From Pisolithus tinctorius (taxonomy: Eukaryota; Basidiomycota; Agaricomycetes; Boletales; Pisolithaceae): a stretch of 64,000 nt of DNA. Location: contig JANFAH010000002.1 in the NCBI GenBank assembly GCA_024663395.1, positions 6,076,001-6,140,000 on the forward strand, written 5' to 3'. Below are positions 55,805-64,000 of the stretch, piece after piece. Position 1 is the first letter of the stretch. Each line of letters opens with the position of its first letter. A program made the position numbers and the translations under genes. The notes below the pieces were generated by a model that did not search any database, had not been told where the DNA came from, and was given only the letters and a program-made list of their open reading frames with translations.

Positions 55805-56868
55805 CCGGGCTTCGACTGGTTACTGTGGCTGGAGTTGGGAGTAGACTTGTTACCAGAGGACAACCCCTGGTGCTTACTGGAACGCTGGACCTCCTCTTTG
55901 CACTCCCAGTAATGTGCATCAATCTCCTGCGCTAGGTGGCAAAGCTCATGAAGGGTTCTTGGTTTGCTGACCTGGCAGACCTCATCCTTGATATGGTTGG
56001 GGAGACTGGTGTAGAAGAAGTGGCGCAGGGTGCCATCACCATATCCCTGCACTTGTGAGGCAAGCCAGTTGAACTCAACCACATACTTGTTGACCCAGTG
56101 ATTATCTTTCATCTGGAGGTGGTCTAGCTGGCTTTCAGCATCAGCAACCGGGTTGTGAGGTCCAAAAGTAGTTTGAAGTTCTATGACAAACTCCTTCCAA
56201 GAGTCCATCCAGTAGGGCCAGTCCTCTGGGTCTTCAGTTCCAAGTAGGTCCAGCTCAAACCACTTGAGAGCCATCCCTTTAAGAAATGACTGCGCAAAAG
56301 TGACCTTGGCTTGATCACTTTGAAAGGCCCAGGGCCAGTCCCAGAAGTTGAGTTCGCACTGGATAAGGAATGTGCACAGCTTCTTAGGGTCTGTCCCATC
56401 GAAGGTATCCAGTTTGTGCAACTTGGTTCTGGAGGATGACTCAGAGCCAGTGTGAGCATTACATGCGAGGAGCTCTATGGCTTTGGCAAGATTATCGAGC
56501 ATGGTTACACCAGGCTCAACATCATCCTCTGGGAGGGGTCCTTCATCGTCATTGTCCGGGTCATCTCCTGGCCCATCGTCGCCAGGACCATCATCACTGG
56601 GGTCATTACCACCAGGATTGAAGTCATCTGGTTTGTCCAGGTCCAGTTCATCATCCGGATCATCAGTGGGTGCAAGAGGTCGATTAGGGATGGGGGAAGT
56701 GGATTTACAGGCTGAGAAGCCCCTGAAGTTGTTGACTTCACCAGGTGACCTCCTGGCTGTCCCTAAGGACACCAGGGCAGTGGCACGGCACAAGTCGACT
56801 GCTGAAGTGGAATCTGGGTTGTTGGTAGCATGTGCCCATGCTGCTTGGGTTCTGGTTTGGGTAGGCAT
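55805..56868 (-). pseudogene. GypB Gag, truncated at its C-terminus
   Basis: ATG 56868 (MPTQTRTQAAWAHATNN); acidic region DDPDDELDLDKPDD...PSDDGPGDDGPGDDPDNDD; Gag core LHKLDTFDGTDPKKLCTFLIQCELNFWDWPWAFQSDQAKVTFAQSFLKGMALKWF, WPYWMDSWKEFVIELQTTFGPHN, WVNKYVVEFNWLASQ, AQEIDAHYWECKEEVQRSSKHQG, ending SNQSKPG at BL-d. Open throughout; the zinc knuckle lies in the deleted part. Close in sequence to GypA Gag. Confidence 0.88.
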
Positions 56869-56935
56869 TCTGGGGGTGTGATGCTGAGGTTTGAGCAGAA
56901 GGGTGTTGACCCACACAAGTGCAAGTCTGAAATAC

Positions 56936-57515
56936 TGTTAAGTCCAGGTCTTTACCAGTCCAAGGCCAGTCCGGAGTCCGGTCAGAGGGTAATACGAGAT
57001 ATCAAAGGGTTTGGACTATTGGACTTAGCAACTGTAGGTGCAGCACTATTCCCTTGTGTGGGTCATAGTCCAGTCAAGGAGCAGAAGACAGAGAGTCAGG
57101 GAGACCAGGTTAAGACGAGAACTAGATTGATTTCAGACTGAGGCTGAACAGAATATCCTATGGCTTAAATACTAGAAGTAACCTAAGTGTAACATAGCAC
57201 TGGAGACCGGTCTGTGCCAGTACAGTGATGATTGGTAAACATATTGGTAAGTAATGTTACAAAGAATCTTATCAAGCAAAGACTATGAACAAGGGATTAC
57301 CAGGAACCGGGGCAGGACATGTGGCTGGACCGGATGTTACACCAGCCTGGTACAAACTGAGGGGACAACTTGACTGGGCACTGCCTTGCAGTGCCATGCA
57401 AGCTAACATGTTTCTGGGTTGAAGGGTTTAAGGCCAGGACTGGGGCAAGGGTTGGATGGGACTGGTCAAGACCAGTGTAGAGCTGGTCTAGGGTGGTCTA
57501 GACATGGTCATGACA
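56936..57515 (-). repeat. GypB 5' LTR (580 bp)
   Basis: Minus: TGTCATGACCATGTC at 57515 to ...GGACTTAACA at 56936. CTATT at 57516-57520 is the target duplication. It is the only complete LTR copy of GypB and shows how the two halves at 28947 and 35921 join (GGAACCGG then GGCAGGAC). Confidence 0.9.
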
Positions 57516-57943
57516 CTATTTCAGCTGGAGAAACTCTCATTCTGGTCTATTTTTGCATGGAGAAACTCCCATGGAGGTCCTATTTCAGCTGGAGAAACCC
57601 CCATTTGGGTCCTTTTTGGCATGGAGAATGTCCGATGGAGGTCCTATTTCAGCTGGGGAAACCCTCATTTGGGTCCTTATTGGCATGGAGAAAGTCCAAT
57701 GGAGACCCTATTTCAGCTGGAGAAAGGCCCATATGGACCCCAGTCACTCTGACATATTTGGGGAAACATATATTAATTGTGGAGAAATCCAAAGGGGGCC
57801 TGGAGAATCCCCAGGCATGGTGCTGGAGAAAAAACTTTCCCCACCAGTGGTTGGGGATACTCGACCTGTCAAGACCTCATAGGTATATACATCTGTAGAA
57901 ATATGTAGACCTAATAGGTCTCCAAAGGTGGTTGACTGAAGTG
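57516..57943. mobile_element. hAT-like element, part 2
   Basis: Continues CTATTTCAGCTGGAG repeats seen in part 1 and ends ...GTAGACCTAATAGGTCTCC...GACTGAAGTG at 57943. CAGCAGAG (57944-57951) is the 8-bp target duplication, reverse complement of 30120-30127. Nearly identical to 29655-30119 apart from a 36-bp gap near 57790. Confidence 0.75.
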
Positions 57944-57951
57944 CAGCAGAG

Positions 57952-60650
57952 GTGGTTTTCTTTGTTGGTGTTAAAATTACCCCCTTTGTAAGCCCATGGT
58001 CTACCATGACCAAGGGGGAATCATAGCCCTTTGAAAGGGGTAAGTCAGTGACCAGATTGCAAGAGATCTGTTGGAAAGGTCAGGTCGAGGTGGAGGGGAT
58101 AGGCATAAGGGGTGGTGTCATCAGATGGGTGTTAACTTTATTTTGCTGGCAAGTAGCACAACCTTCAACATATTTTCGGACGAAGGACACAAGTCCAGGC
58201 CACCAGAATTTGGAAGAGATGAGCTGTCAGGTTTTTAAGACACCCAGGTGTCCTGCAGAGGGATGATCATGGTGATTGGACACAACAGTCCTTTGGAGGA
58301 TAGGGTCATTGGGGATATATACCCAGTCTTTATAGAGTAAGACTCCATTATCAAATCTCCAGTCAGAAAGGTGGGATTTGAAAGGGAGAGGCATGTTGAT
58401 GTTTTCTATGGCTCAAAGAGCTGTTTGGACCACCAGGTCTTTCATGGAGGATGATGTGACCTTTTGAGTAAGGTTCATGTCAATGAGATTGACAAACATA
58501 GTTTGGGGAAGGAGTGTGACTCCTTTATTGTCATCATCATCATCTGGGACATGGTTGGGGTGGCAGGAGAGTGCATCGGGTGTGGCCAGGTCTTTTCCTG
58601 GGACATGTTCAAGTTGCAGATCAAAATCTGCAAGGTCAAGGAGCCAGCAAGCTTGATGATGATTCAAGTTCTGTGGTGCTTTAAAATAGGTCAAGTTCTT
58701 ATGATCCATGAAGACCTTGACTGGGAATGGGGATCCATGGAGATAGTGTCTCCAGGATTTTAATCCTTGAATAACCCCCAGCAGTTCTCTGTCATATATG
58801 TTGTAGTTTCATTCTGTGGGGTTAAATGATTGGGAAATAAAGGCACAGGGTTGCCACTGGCCATTTGAATCTTCTTGAAGGAGGATGCCTCCTGTTGCAT
58901 ACTTGGATGCATCTGTAGTTATTGTGAATGGCTGAGAGGTGTTGGGCATTCAAAGAGTCAGTTGTGCCATGAAAATCCTTTTCAGGAGTTCGAAGGTGGT
59001 GTGGCATTTCTTTGACCATTCCCAAGCAACGGTTTTCTTGGTAAGGTCAATGAGGGGTCAGGCAATGTCTGAATAGTAAAGAATGAATCTTCGATAGAAG
59101 TTTGCAAATCCAACAAAGGATCACATGTCCTTAACCTTCTTTGGGATGGGCCATTCCACAATTCCTTGAACCTTGACCAGGTCCATGGCAATGGTATTTT
59201 CTTTGATGATCATTCTGAGGTATTCAACCTCAGTTAGATCAAAGTGGCATTTTTCTAATTTTAGAGGGAGTGAGAGTTCCCTCATTTGTTCAAGAACATG
59301 ATGGGTTCTTCATCTGTGTTCTTTGGGGTTGGTGGAGAATATGAGGAGGTCATCCATATAGATGACCAACCATCCTTCTGCGATCATATCTCAGAAGGAG
59401 TTGTTCATGAATCATTGGAAGGTGGTGGGAGAGTTGCGCAATCTGAAGAACATGATGGTGGGTTCAAAAAGACCCTTGTGTGTGATGAATGCAGCTTTCC
59501 ATTGATCTCCTTCTTTGATACAGACATTATTGTATCCAGATCTCACATCCATCTTTGTGAAGATAGATGCTCCCTTGAGTTTATCAATGAGATCTGAAAT
59601 GAGGGGAAGGGGATATGCATCCTTCACTGTATTCATGTTCAGATATTGGTAGTCTTGGCAGGGGTGAAGGGAGCCATCTTTCTTTCCTATGAGGAAGAAG
59701 GGAGCTGCTTGAGGGGACTTTGAGGGGTGGATCTTCCCTTCTTGAAGGTTTTCTTCAATGAACTTTTCCACAGACTCTTGTTCAGAGGGAGAGAGCAGAT
59801 ATGCTTTAGCCACCTTGGGGATGAAGTCCTCAGCAAGGTTAATGGTGTGGTCATAGGGTTGTGATGGAGGTAGAACTCCATTGGAGGGTTTCTTGAAAAC
59901 CAAGGTGAAGTCTTTATAATCCTAAGGGAGGACACCTTTTGGTTTCTTCTTATGTTCTTCTTGGGCCAATTCAGTGGCTGTAGTGATTTTTTGAAGAAGA
60001 CTATTTTTTGGGTTAATCCTCTTAGCTTCTTTGATGAGTTTTCCAACTGACATCATGAAGTGTGCATGGATGGTTTTGTCTTCTGGTTCTTCATAAACCA
60101 TGAATTTGTTTATCCCTTTCTTTTCAGCAGGGGATATAAGGTTTATGGTGGGTTCTTCAATGGCAACAGAAGAGATGTTGCATTTTAATTCTTTAGATCT
60201 GTTGGTCTTTTCATTGATGGACAGTGTGCCCATTCTCCAGTCAACAATGGGGTTGTTTTCCTGTAACCAAGGGAGACCAAGGATAACATTTTCCATTCCA
60301 CAATTGATTACATGGAAAAAGGACTGATGGACGAGTCCTTTAACTTTGAAGTAGAGGGTGGCAGAGAACAGGATCTTTCCCTTCAAGTTCTGGGTCCCAT
60401 CTGTGTTCTTGGTGAGAATGGGTTCAGTGAGTTGTTGAGTGGGGATTCAGTACTTTTGCACAAAACCCCAGTCAATGCAGGATATCTCTGCTCCAGAGTC
60501 AACCAGAGCAGTGGTGTTGATGACTTTTTGAGTTCTTTCTGATGTGTAGAGAGTGATAGGGATTTGCATAGTGCAATCTGGAGTAGAGGACACTAGTACA
60601 GCCACAACAGAGATAGAACTGTCCTTAGTTTCAGGAATGTCTGGCATCAA
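57952..60650 (-). pseudogene. GypD pol: protease, RT, RNaseH, integrase start
   Basis: Protease NTTALVDSGAEISCIDWGF (60490s) and MENVILGLPWLQENNPIVDW (60290s); RT from 59800 ([84 protein letters not shown]); RT continues through 59300-59000 (GWSSIWMTSSYSPP region has LVIYMDDLLIF in frame); RNaseH and linker 58880-58413 (DHKNLTYFKAPQNLNHHQACW, VPGKDLATPDALSC); integrase WPGLVSFVRKYVEGCATCQQ near 58180 and DHGLTKGVILTPTKKTTSA at 57960. Many TGA stops and frame breaks. Confidence 0.83.
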
Positions 60651-60753
60651 CTCAGAGTTCCCTTCTAAAAATCCTTTCTGAGTGCCCTAGCAATGTTGAC
60701 CAAGGCGACAGATGGACCAGCAACTTTTTCTTCGTCGTTGCTTTCTTCAACTT

Positions 60754-62190
60754 CTACAATCTTGTGGATTTTCTTGACTTTCTTTTGGGGAGTCTTCCCT
60801 TTGTCAGGACATTCTCAGGAGAGGTGTCCTCTGTTTCCACAACCAAAACATCTTCCTTCTTTGATGTGACAGTCTCTTTCTTCTTTGGAGAGTCTAACTC
60901 CATCCACATCCATAGCATTAGGATCTTTTTCTTCAGTGAGGTTGTTCTTGGGATAGAACATTCTTTTCTCTTTCCTTCTGGAAAGTTCATTCACTTTTCT
61001 CCACTTTGCATTGAACTTTTGTGCTTGAGTGTACCACTCTGTGACCTTGGTGGGGGTGGTTTCCATCATGTGGATACAATTCATGATGAAAGGTCTGAGT
61101 CCTTGGGAAAAGAACTTGATCAAGGTGACATCCTCTGTGATGGTGGAGTTGGTGGCAGCAGTTCAGAAATCAGTGATATATTGTTCCACTGATTCTTTTT
61201 GTTTTAAAGTATGCAATTTGACGATTGCAGTACCAGCAGTGTTGGGGGAAGTGAATGACTCTTTGAAGGTTTTGGTAAAATCAGCAAAAGAGCCGAAACT
61301 CGGGGGGTTCTTTTCCAGAGAGGTTTTCTGGAAGGTGGCTTCCCAAGAGTAGGCAACACCTTTCTTCATATACAACAAGGTGTAGACAACCTTTTTGGTG
61401 TCTGAGTCATAAATCTCTTCATTTACTAGGAGATAGGTCTGTATGGAGTACAGCCAACTCATAGCATTCTTCTGGACACCATCAAAATCAGATGGGGCAC
61501 CAAATTTCAGTTCTGTGGGTTTGATGGCAGTAGTGCCAGCCATTCCCTTCGATAATGAACTGGACATTGTATTTTGCAGTGGGGGTGGAAGTGAAGGAAG
61601 TGTGGTGGCAGGTACTGGTGGAATGGGAGTACCAAGCATAGCAAGGGACTGGTTGAAGAGATTTGAGAGGATACCTGAGGTAAAGCCTCTATCCGGTGTA
61701 GGGAATAAGTACTCCCTACTGAGGTGATTTAATTATTTTATCTTTTCTATTGTGTTTTTGCTTTGATTTACATTAGTGATACTTAGCCTACCTTTGTGGC
61801 GCATTTTTGGTAGCTTAGTCAGCATTTTTGCGCACTAGTGTAGGTCTACAGTACACAACAAAAAAAGGAGGAGAAACCAGACTGCAAGACAGCAAAATCA
61901 AAGACTGCGAACAAAAGACAGCGAAAGCCCTCACTGAGGCACCCCTAGACGACCCTCCAGACGCCATTATTCGCTCATTCCCTACTCCATTCGTTCTGAC
62001 CAACTCTATCCACTCCTTCACCCTCTTTCCTCAATCCAAGCTCAGAGTCCCTTCGGGTCGAACTAGACCCATTCCTATCAAGCCCTAGGAGTCCCCTACA
62101 CTCCCTAGGTTCGCTAAATAGCTAACTTACACCGGTTGTTCAGGTTTGTTGGAGGAGGTGTCTGTGACAGTGCTCTCCTGTTCTTCATCA
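60754..62190 (-). pseudogene. GypD Gag, interrupted by a solo LTR
   Basis: N-terminal acidic piece (EASSSDDEEQESTVTDTSSNKPEQP) at 62190-62132, then the LTR, then DRGFTSGILSNLFNQSLAMLGTPIPPVP from 61692. Core: LKFGAPSDFDGVQKNAMSWLYSIQTYLLVNEEIYDSDTKKVVYTLLYMKKG...WEATFQ, FTKTFKESF, AIVKLHTLKQKESVEQYITDF. C-terminus: WYTQAQKFNAKWRKVNELSRRKEKR and zinc knuckle CFGCGNRGHLS-stop-C (TGA for CGA). Protein of the retrotransposon particle, not functional as it stands. Confidence 0.83.
61697..62131 (+). repeat. Solo HG-family LTR inside GypD gag (435 bp)
   Basis: TGTAGGGAATAAGTACTCCCTAC...GCTAACTTACA, perfect CCGG target duplication (61693-61696, 62132-62135). The 5' tip is again a hairpin, GTAGGGA/TCCCTAC. 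Removal restores the Gag frame EQP-DRGFTSG across CAACCGGAT. Confidence 0.9.
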
Positions 62191-62309
62191 TCTGAAGATG
62201 ATGCTTCATGAGTGGGTCACAACAGCACCCAATGTCAGTTGCTTTGGGGGTTTGTGGTGGTGCACTAAACAGTGACCAATTCAGCCAAAGGCTGGTAGAC
62301 TTGAGCTTT

Positions 62310-63286
62310 TGTTATGCTCAACTGAAGTCAAGATGTAGGGAGAGCTCAATTGCAGACAATGGGTTTCTACTGAGCAATGGCTGCAGTAACCTTCATAATT
62401 GACAAAGGATTTAAGCAATGCCAGTAAGAGTAGTCTGAGTTAGGGACATTAAAGGCAAAGTTGTCATAGTTGTGCCTTGACCCTGGCTGGACTCAGCCTT
62501 GCACTCACTTAGTCCAGCCTCGGCCTCACCAATCCCATGTCCCCAGTTGGTCTAGCGCAGTGAACACTGCTTTGTAGTGTCTGTCATTTTGGTTAGGTCC
62601 TGCCTGGTCTTGTCCCTGGTCCACTCTGTCCTGGTCTCCATTGTCTTAGTCATATCTTACTAATACCTGTCTTACCAATCACCTTAGCAATCTTTGTGAG
62701 ACTGGCATTACCAGTCTCTGCACTATAGTTGTTTTTAGTATATAAACTCATAGATACTCAGCCTGTACCACTCAGTCTGAAATCAACTAAGTTATCCTGA
62801 TAACCCCACCTTGGCCTTGGACTCAGACTGAGACCCATGCAAGGGAATAGCACTGTAGCCTCAGTCACTAAGTCCAAACAGTCCATCTTTCTGTACCTTC
62901 ATCTTTACCCCTGACTCTGACCCCTTGGCCTCACACCTGCTTCAGTCTCCAGTCTGGCCTCAACCCAGACAACCTTGAACTTGACAGAAGTTCTGAGGAC
63001 AACTATATGATTGAGCAGCTCAAGTCTGGAGTTCCAGGACTAGAGCCAGCAGGCTAAATACTACAAGGAAATGAACCATGAGGCATCCACATGTAACAAG
63101 GTATCTACACTATTGGTTGAACAATAGTGGCACATGTCCTAAGCATGTAAAGAGATCATAATGCTAGTGGTGGAAATAAGGAGCCATCAGATCAGGGAGA
63201 AGACAGCTTGAAAAGGAAAAGTGTTCAATGAAACAAACACAAGGTAAATGTTCAACAAAAGGAAAAGATAGGGGTGAAACATAACA
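62310..63286 (-). repeat. GypD 5' LTR, interrupted by a solo GypA-family LTR
   Basis: Minus TGTTATGTTTCACC at 63286 to ...GAGCATAACA at 62310; without the nested 525-bp LTR it is about 450 bp, like the 3' LTR. The 62136-62309 stretch between LTR and gag is the leader. Confidence 0.87.
62462..62986 (+). repeat. Solo LTR of the GypA family (525 bp)
   Basis: TGTCATAGTTGTGCC...GAACTTGACA, flanked by AAAGT (62457-62461) and GAAGT (62987-62991), a 5-bp duplication with one change. The undisturbed GypD 3' LTR has the unoccupied site (CAGAACTTTGCC near 32441). Confidence 0.88.
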
Positions 63287-63777
63287 ACAGACAGAAGATG
63301 GAGACAGAGGGAGTAGGAACTAAGTTGATATTCATACTGAAGAACAGTGGGGTACAGTACATGCTTTTTATACCACTACAGTAATACAGTAACTGGAATT
63401 GGAACTGACATATGGAGACTCATAAATTTTCAAGTAAAAACTTCCTAGACAATGAATGAAGGGAAGACAGAAAACATATGATTGGTAACATAGGACAAAC
63501 CAAAAAGGAAACAGTCTAGGTGCTGGACCATGTGGTGTGCATGCTGTGGAGTACCTGGCTACACCCTGTCAAGGGGAAGTCTGAAAGGAGGTCACATGAC
63601 CCCTCAGAGAATGGTCTGCATGGTCCAACAGCAGACCAGCACAAGTCCAACAGCAGTTGGAGTGGAGAAGGTTCATAACTGACAGAGGGTGGGTGGAGCT
63701 GGTGCAGAGTGAGTGAATGACAGGTGGAGAAGGGTGTGGAGTGAGCAGGGACTTAGGACAAATGCACAGTCATGACA
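63287..63777 (-). repeat. GypE 3' LTR, proximal part
   Basis: Minus: TGTCATGACTGTGCATTTG at 63777; matches the first two thirds of the solo LTR at 14524. The element continues to the right: GTGCCCCCCCTAGGGCC at 63778-63794 is the polypurine tract. The remainder of this LTR is at 32596-32844. Confidence 0.85.
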
Positions 63778-63970
63778 GTGCCCCCCCTAGGGCCTGAACC
63801 CCTGAAGGCTGCATGTTTGGAATGAGATCAACATGAGTTGATCATTTTGACATTGTTTGATGCCTTGAGGATAATGGCTTTAGCTGTGGTGGAGCTCCAT
63901 TGGAGTTCAAAGAACTGCTTAAAAACATGTGTTAGGGCACCAACCCTTCATACCTCTCCCCCCCATCATC

Positions 63971-64000
63971 ATGTCTTTCCAGCATGAGAACACAACCACC
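63971..64000 (+). CDS. Start of a probable third antisense Zn2Cys6-cluster gene, in GypE
   Basis: 193 bp inside the GypE 3' LTR, past the polypurine tract, CATCATC precedes ATGTCTTTCCAGCATGAG (MSFQHENTTT). This is the same place, strand and MS-start context as the genes at 17320 (ATCCATC ATGTCT) and 36262 (ATGTCT). Only ten codons are inside the window, so the zinc cluster cannot be checked. Confidence 0.45.
   Translation, partial: MSFQHENTTT

Larger units (their letters stand above)
35921..57515 (-). mobile_element. GypB: Ty3/Gypsy chromovirus, heavily nested
   Basis: Minus-strand element read as: 5' LTR 56936-57515, gag 56868-55805, [BL-d], RT 53965-53209, [BL-c], RNaseH 51357-50850, [palindrome], integrase 49271-49219 plus 42986-42137 with [GypC] between, [HG], chromodomain 38049-37464, antisense Zn2Cys6 gene, 3' LTR 36130-35921 plus its inverted half 29328-28947. 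Each junction reads through in frame when the nested element is removed. Target duplication CTATT (57516-57520) and AATAG (29329-29333). The protease region is missing at BL-d. Confidence 0.88.
57944..63286 (-). mobile_element. GypD: Ty3/Gypsy chromovirus, 5' part
   Basis: Minus: 5' LTR 62310-63286 (with a nested solo LTR), gag, protease, RT, RNaseH and the integrase up to the hAT-like insertion. The 3' part is inverted at 30120-32595. Target duplication ACAGA (63287-63291) pairs with TCTGT (32596-32600). The family differs from GypA/B in gag type and lacks a visible antisense gene next to its 3' LTR. Confidence 0.85.

Overview
The window looks like an Agaricomycete (basidiomycete) genome. 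Host genes are GC- and CpG-rich with short GT-AG introns of about 50-70 nt. They include a Yta7/ATAD2-type chromatin AAA-ATPase and two copies of a multi-pass membrane protein of a type common in mushrooms. The rest is dominated by chromodomain Ty3/Gypsy elements plus Copia, LINE and DNA transposons. Element families are named here only for this report: GypA to GypF, HG (gag-only, hairpin LTR) and BL (1.8-kb LTR-like repeat).

Layout. 1-7832: host genes: Yta7-like (minus, cut by the window edge), a possible small spliced gene, and two inverted paralogous membrane-protein genes (3162-4882 minus, 5983-7832 plus). A decayed duplicate of the Yta7 promoter and first codons lies between the paralogues. 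7833-16677: AT-rich, CpG-poor transition with a nearly complete Copia element (8707-13779), a solo LTR, a minisatellite and the 5' end of GypF. 16678-64000: a deeply nested retrotransposon cluster.

Nested cluster. GypA (minus, 3' LTR at 16678) is interrupted by a LINE (21740-25508, 11-bp target duplication) and by BL-a. GypB (minus, 35921-57515) is interrupted by HG (38050-42136), GypC (42987-49213, itself holding a solo HG-family LTR), a 1.57-kb palindromic Tc1/mariner-like element, BL-c and BL-d. GypB sits inside a hAT-like element (8-bp duplication), which sits inside the integrase of GypD, which sits inside an LTR of GypE.

Two results stand out. First, 28947-34088 is an inversion between the inverted repeats BL-a and BL-b. 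Four elements (GypA, GypB, GypD and the hAT-like element) each have one end inside the block and one outside, and each pair of target-site duplications is reverse-complemented exactly as an inversion predicts. Second, GypA and GypB carry between pol and the 3' LTR, on the opposite strand, a one-intron gene with a fungal Zn2Cys6 binuclear-cluster spacing; the start of a probable third copy follows the GypE LTR at the window end. The GypA copy is fully open although GypA pol is broken.

Other points: BL and HG share 4-bp CCGG-type target duplications and a hairpin at the 5' LTR tip; BL has a conserved ORF of about 158 codons; HG encodes only an SR-tailed Gag and has a roughly 156-bp phased noncoding repeat; most in-frame stops in the elements are TGA where CGA (Arg) is expected, a CpG-deamination signature. 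All calls come from reading the sequence; no database search was run.
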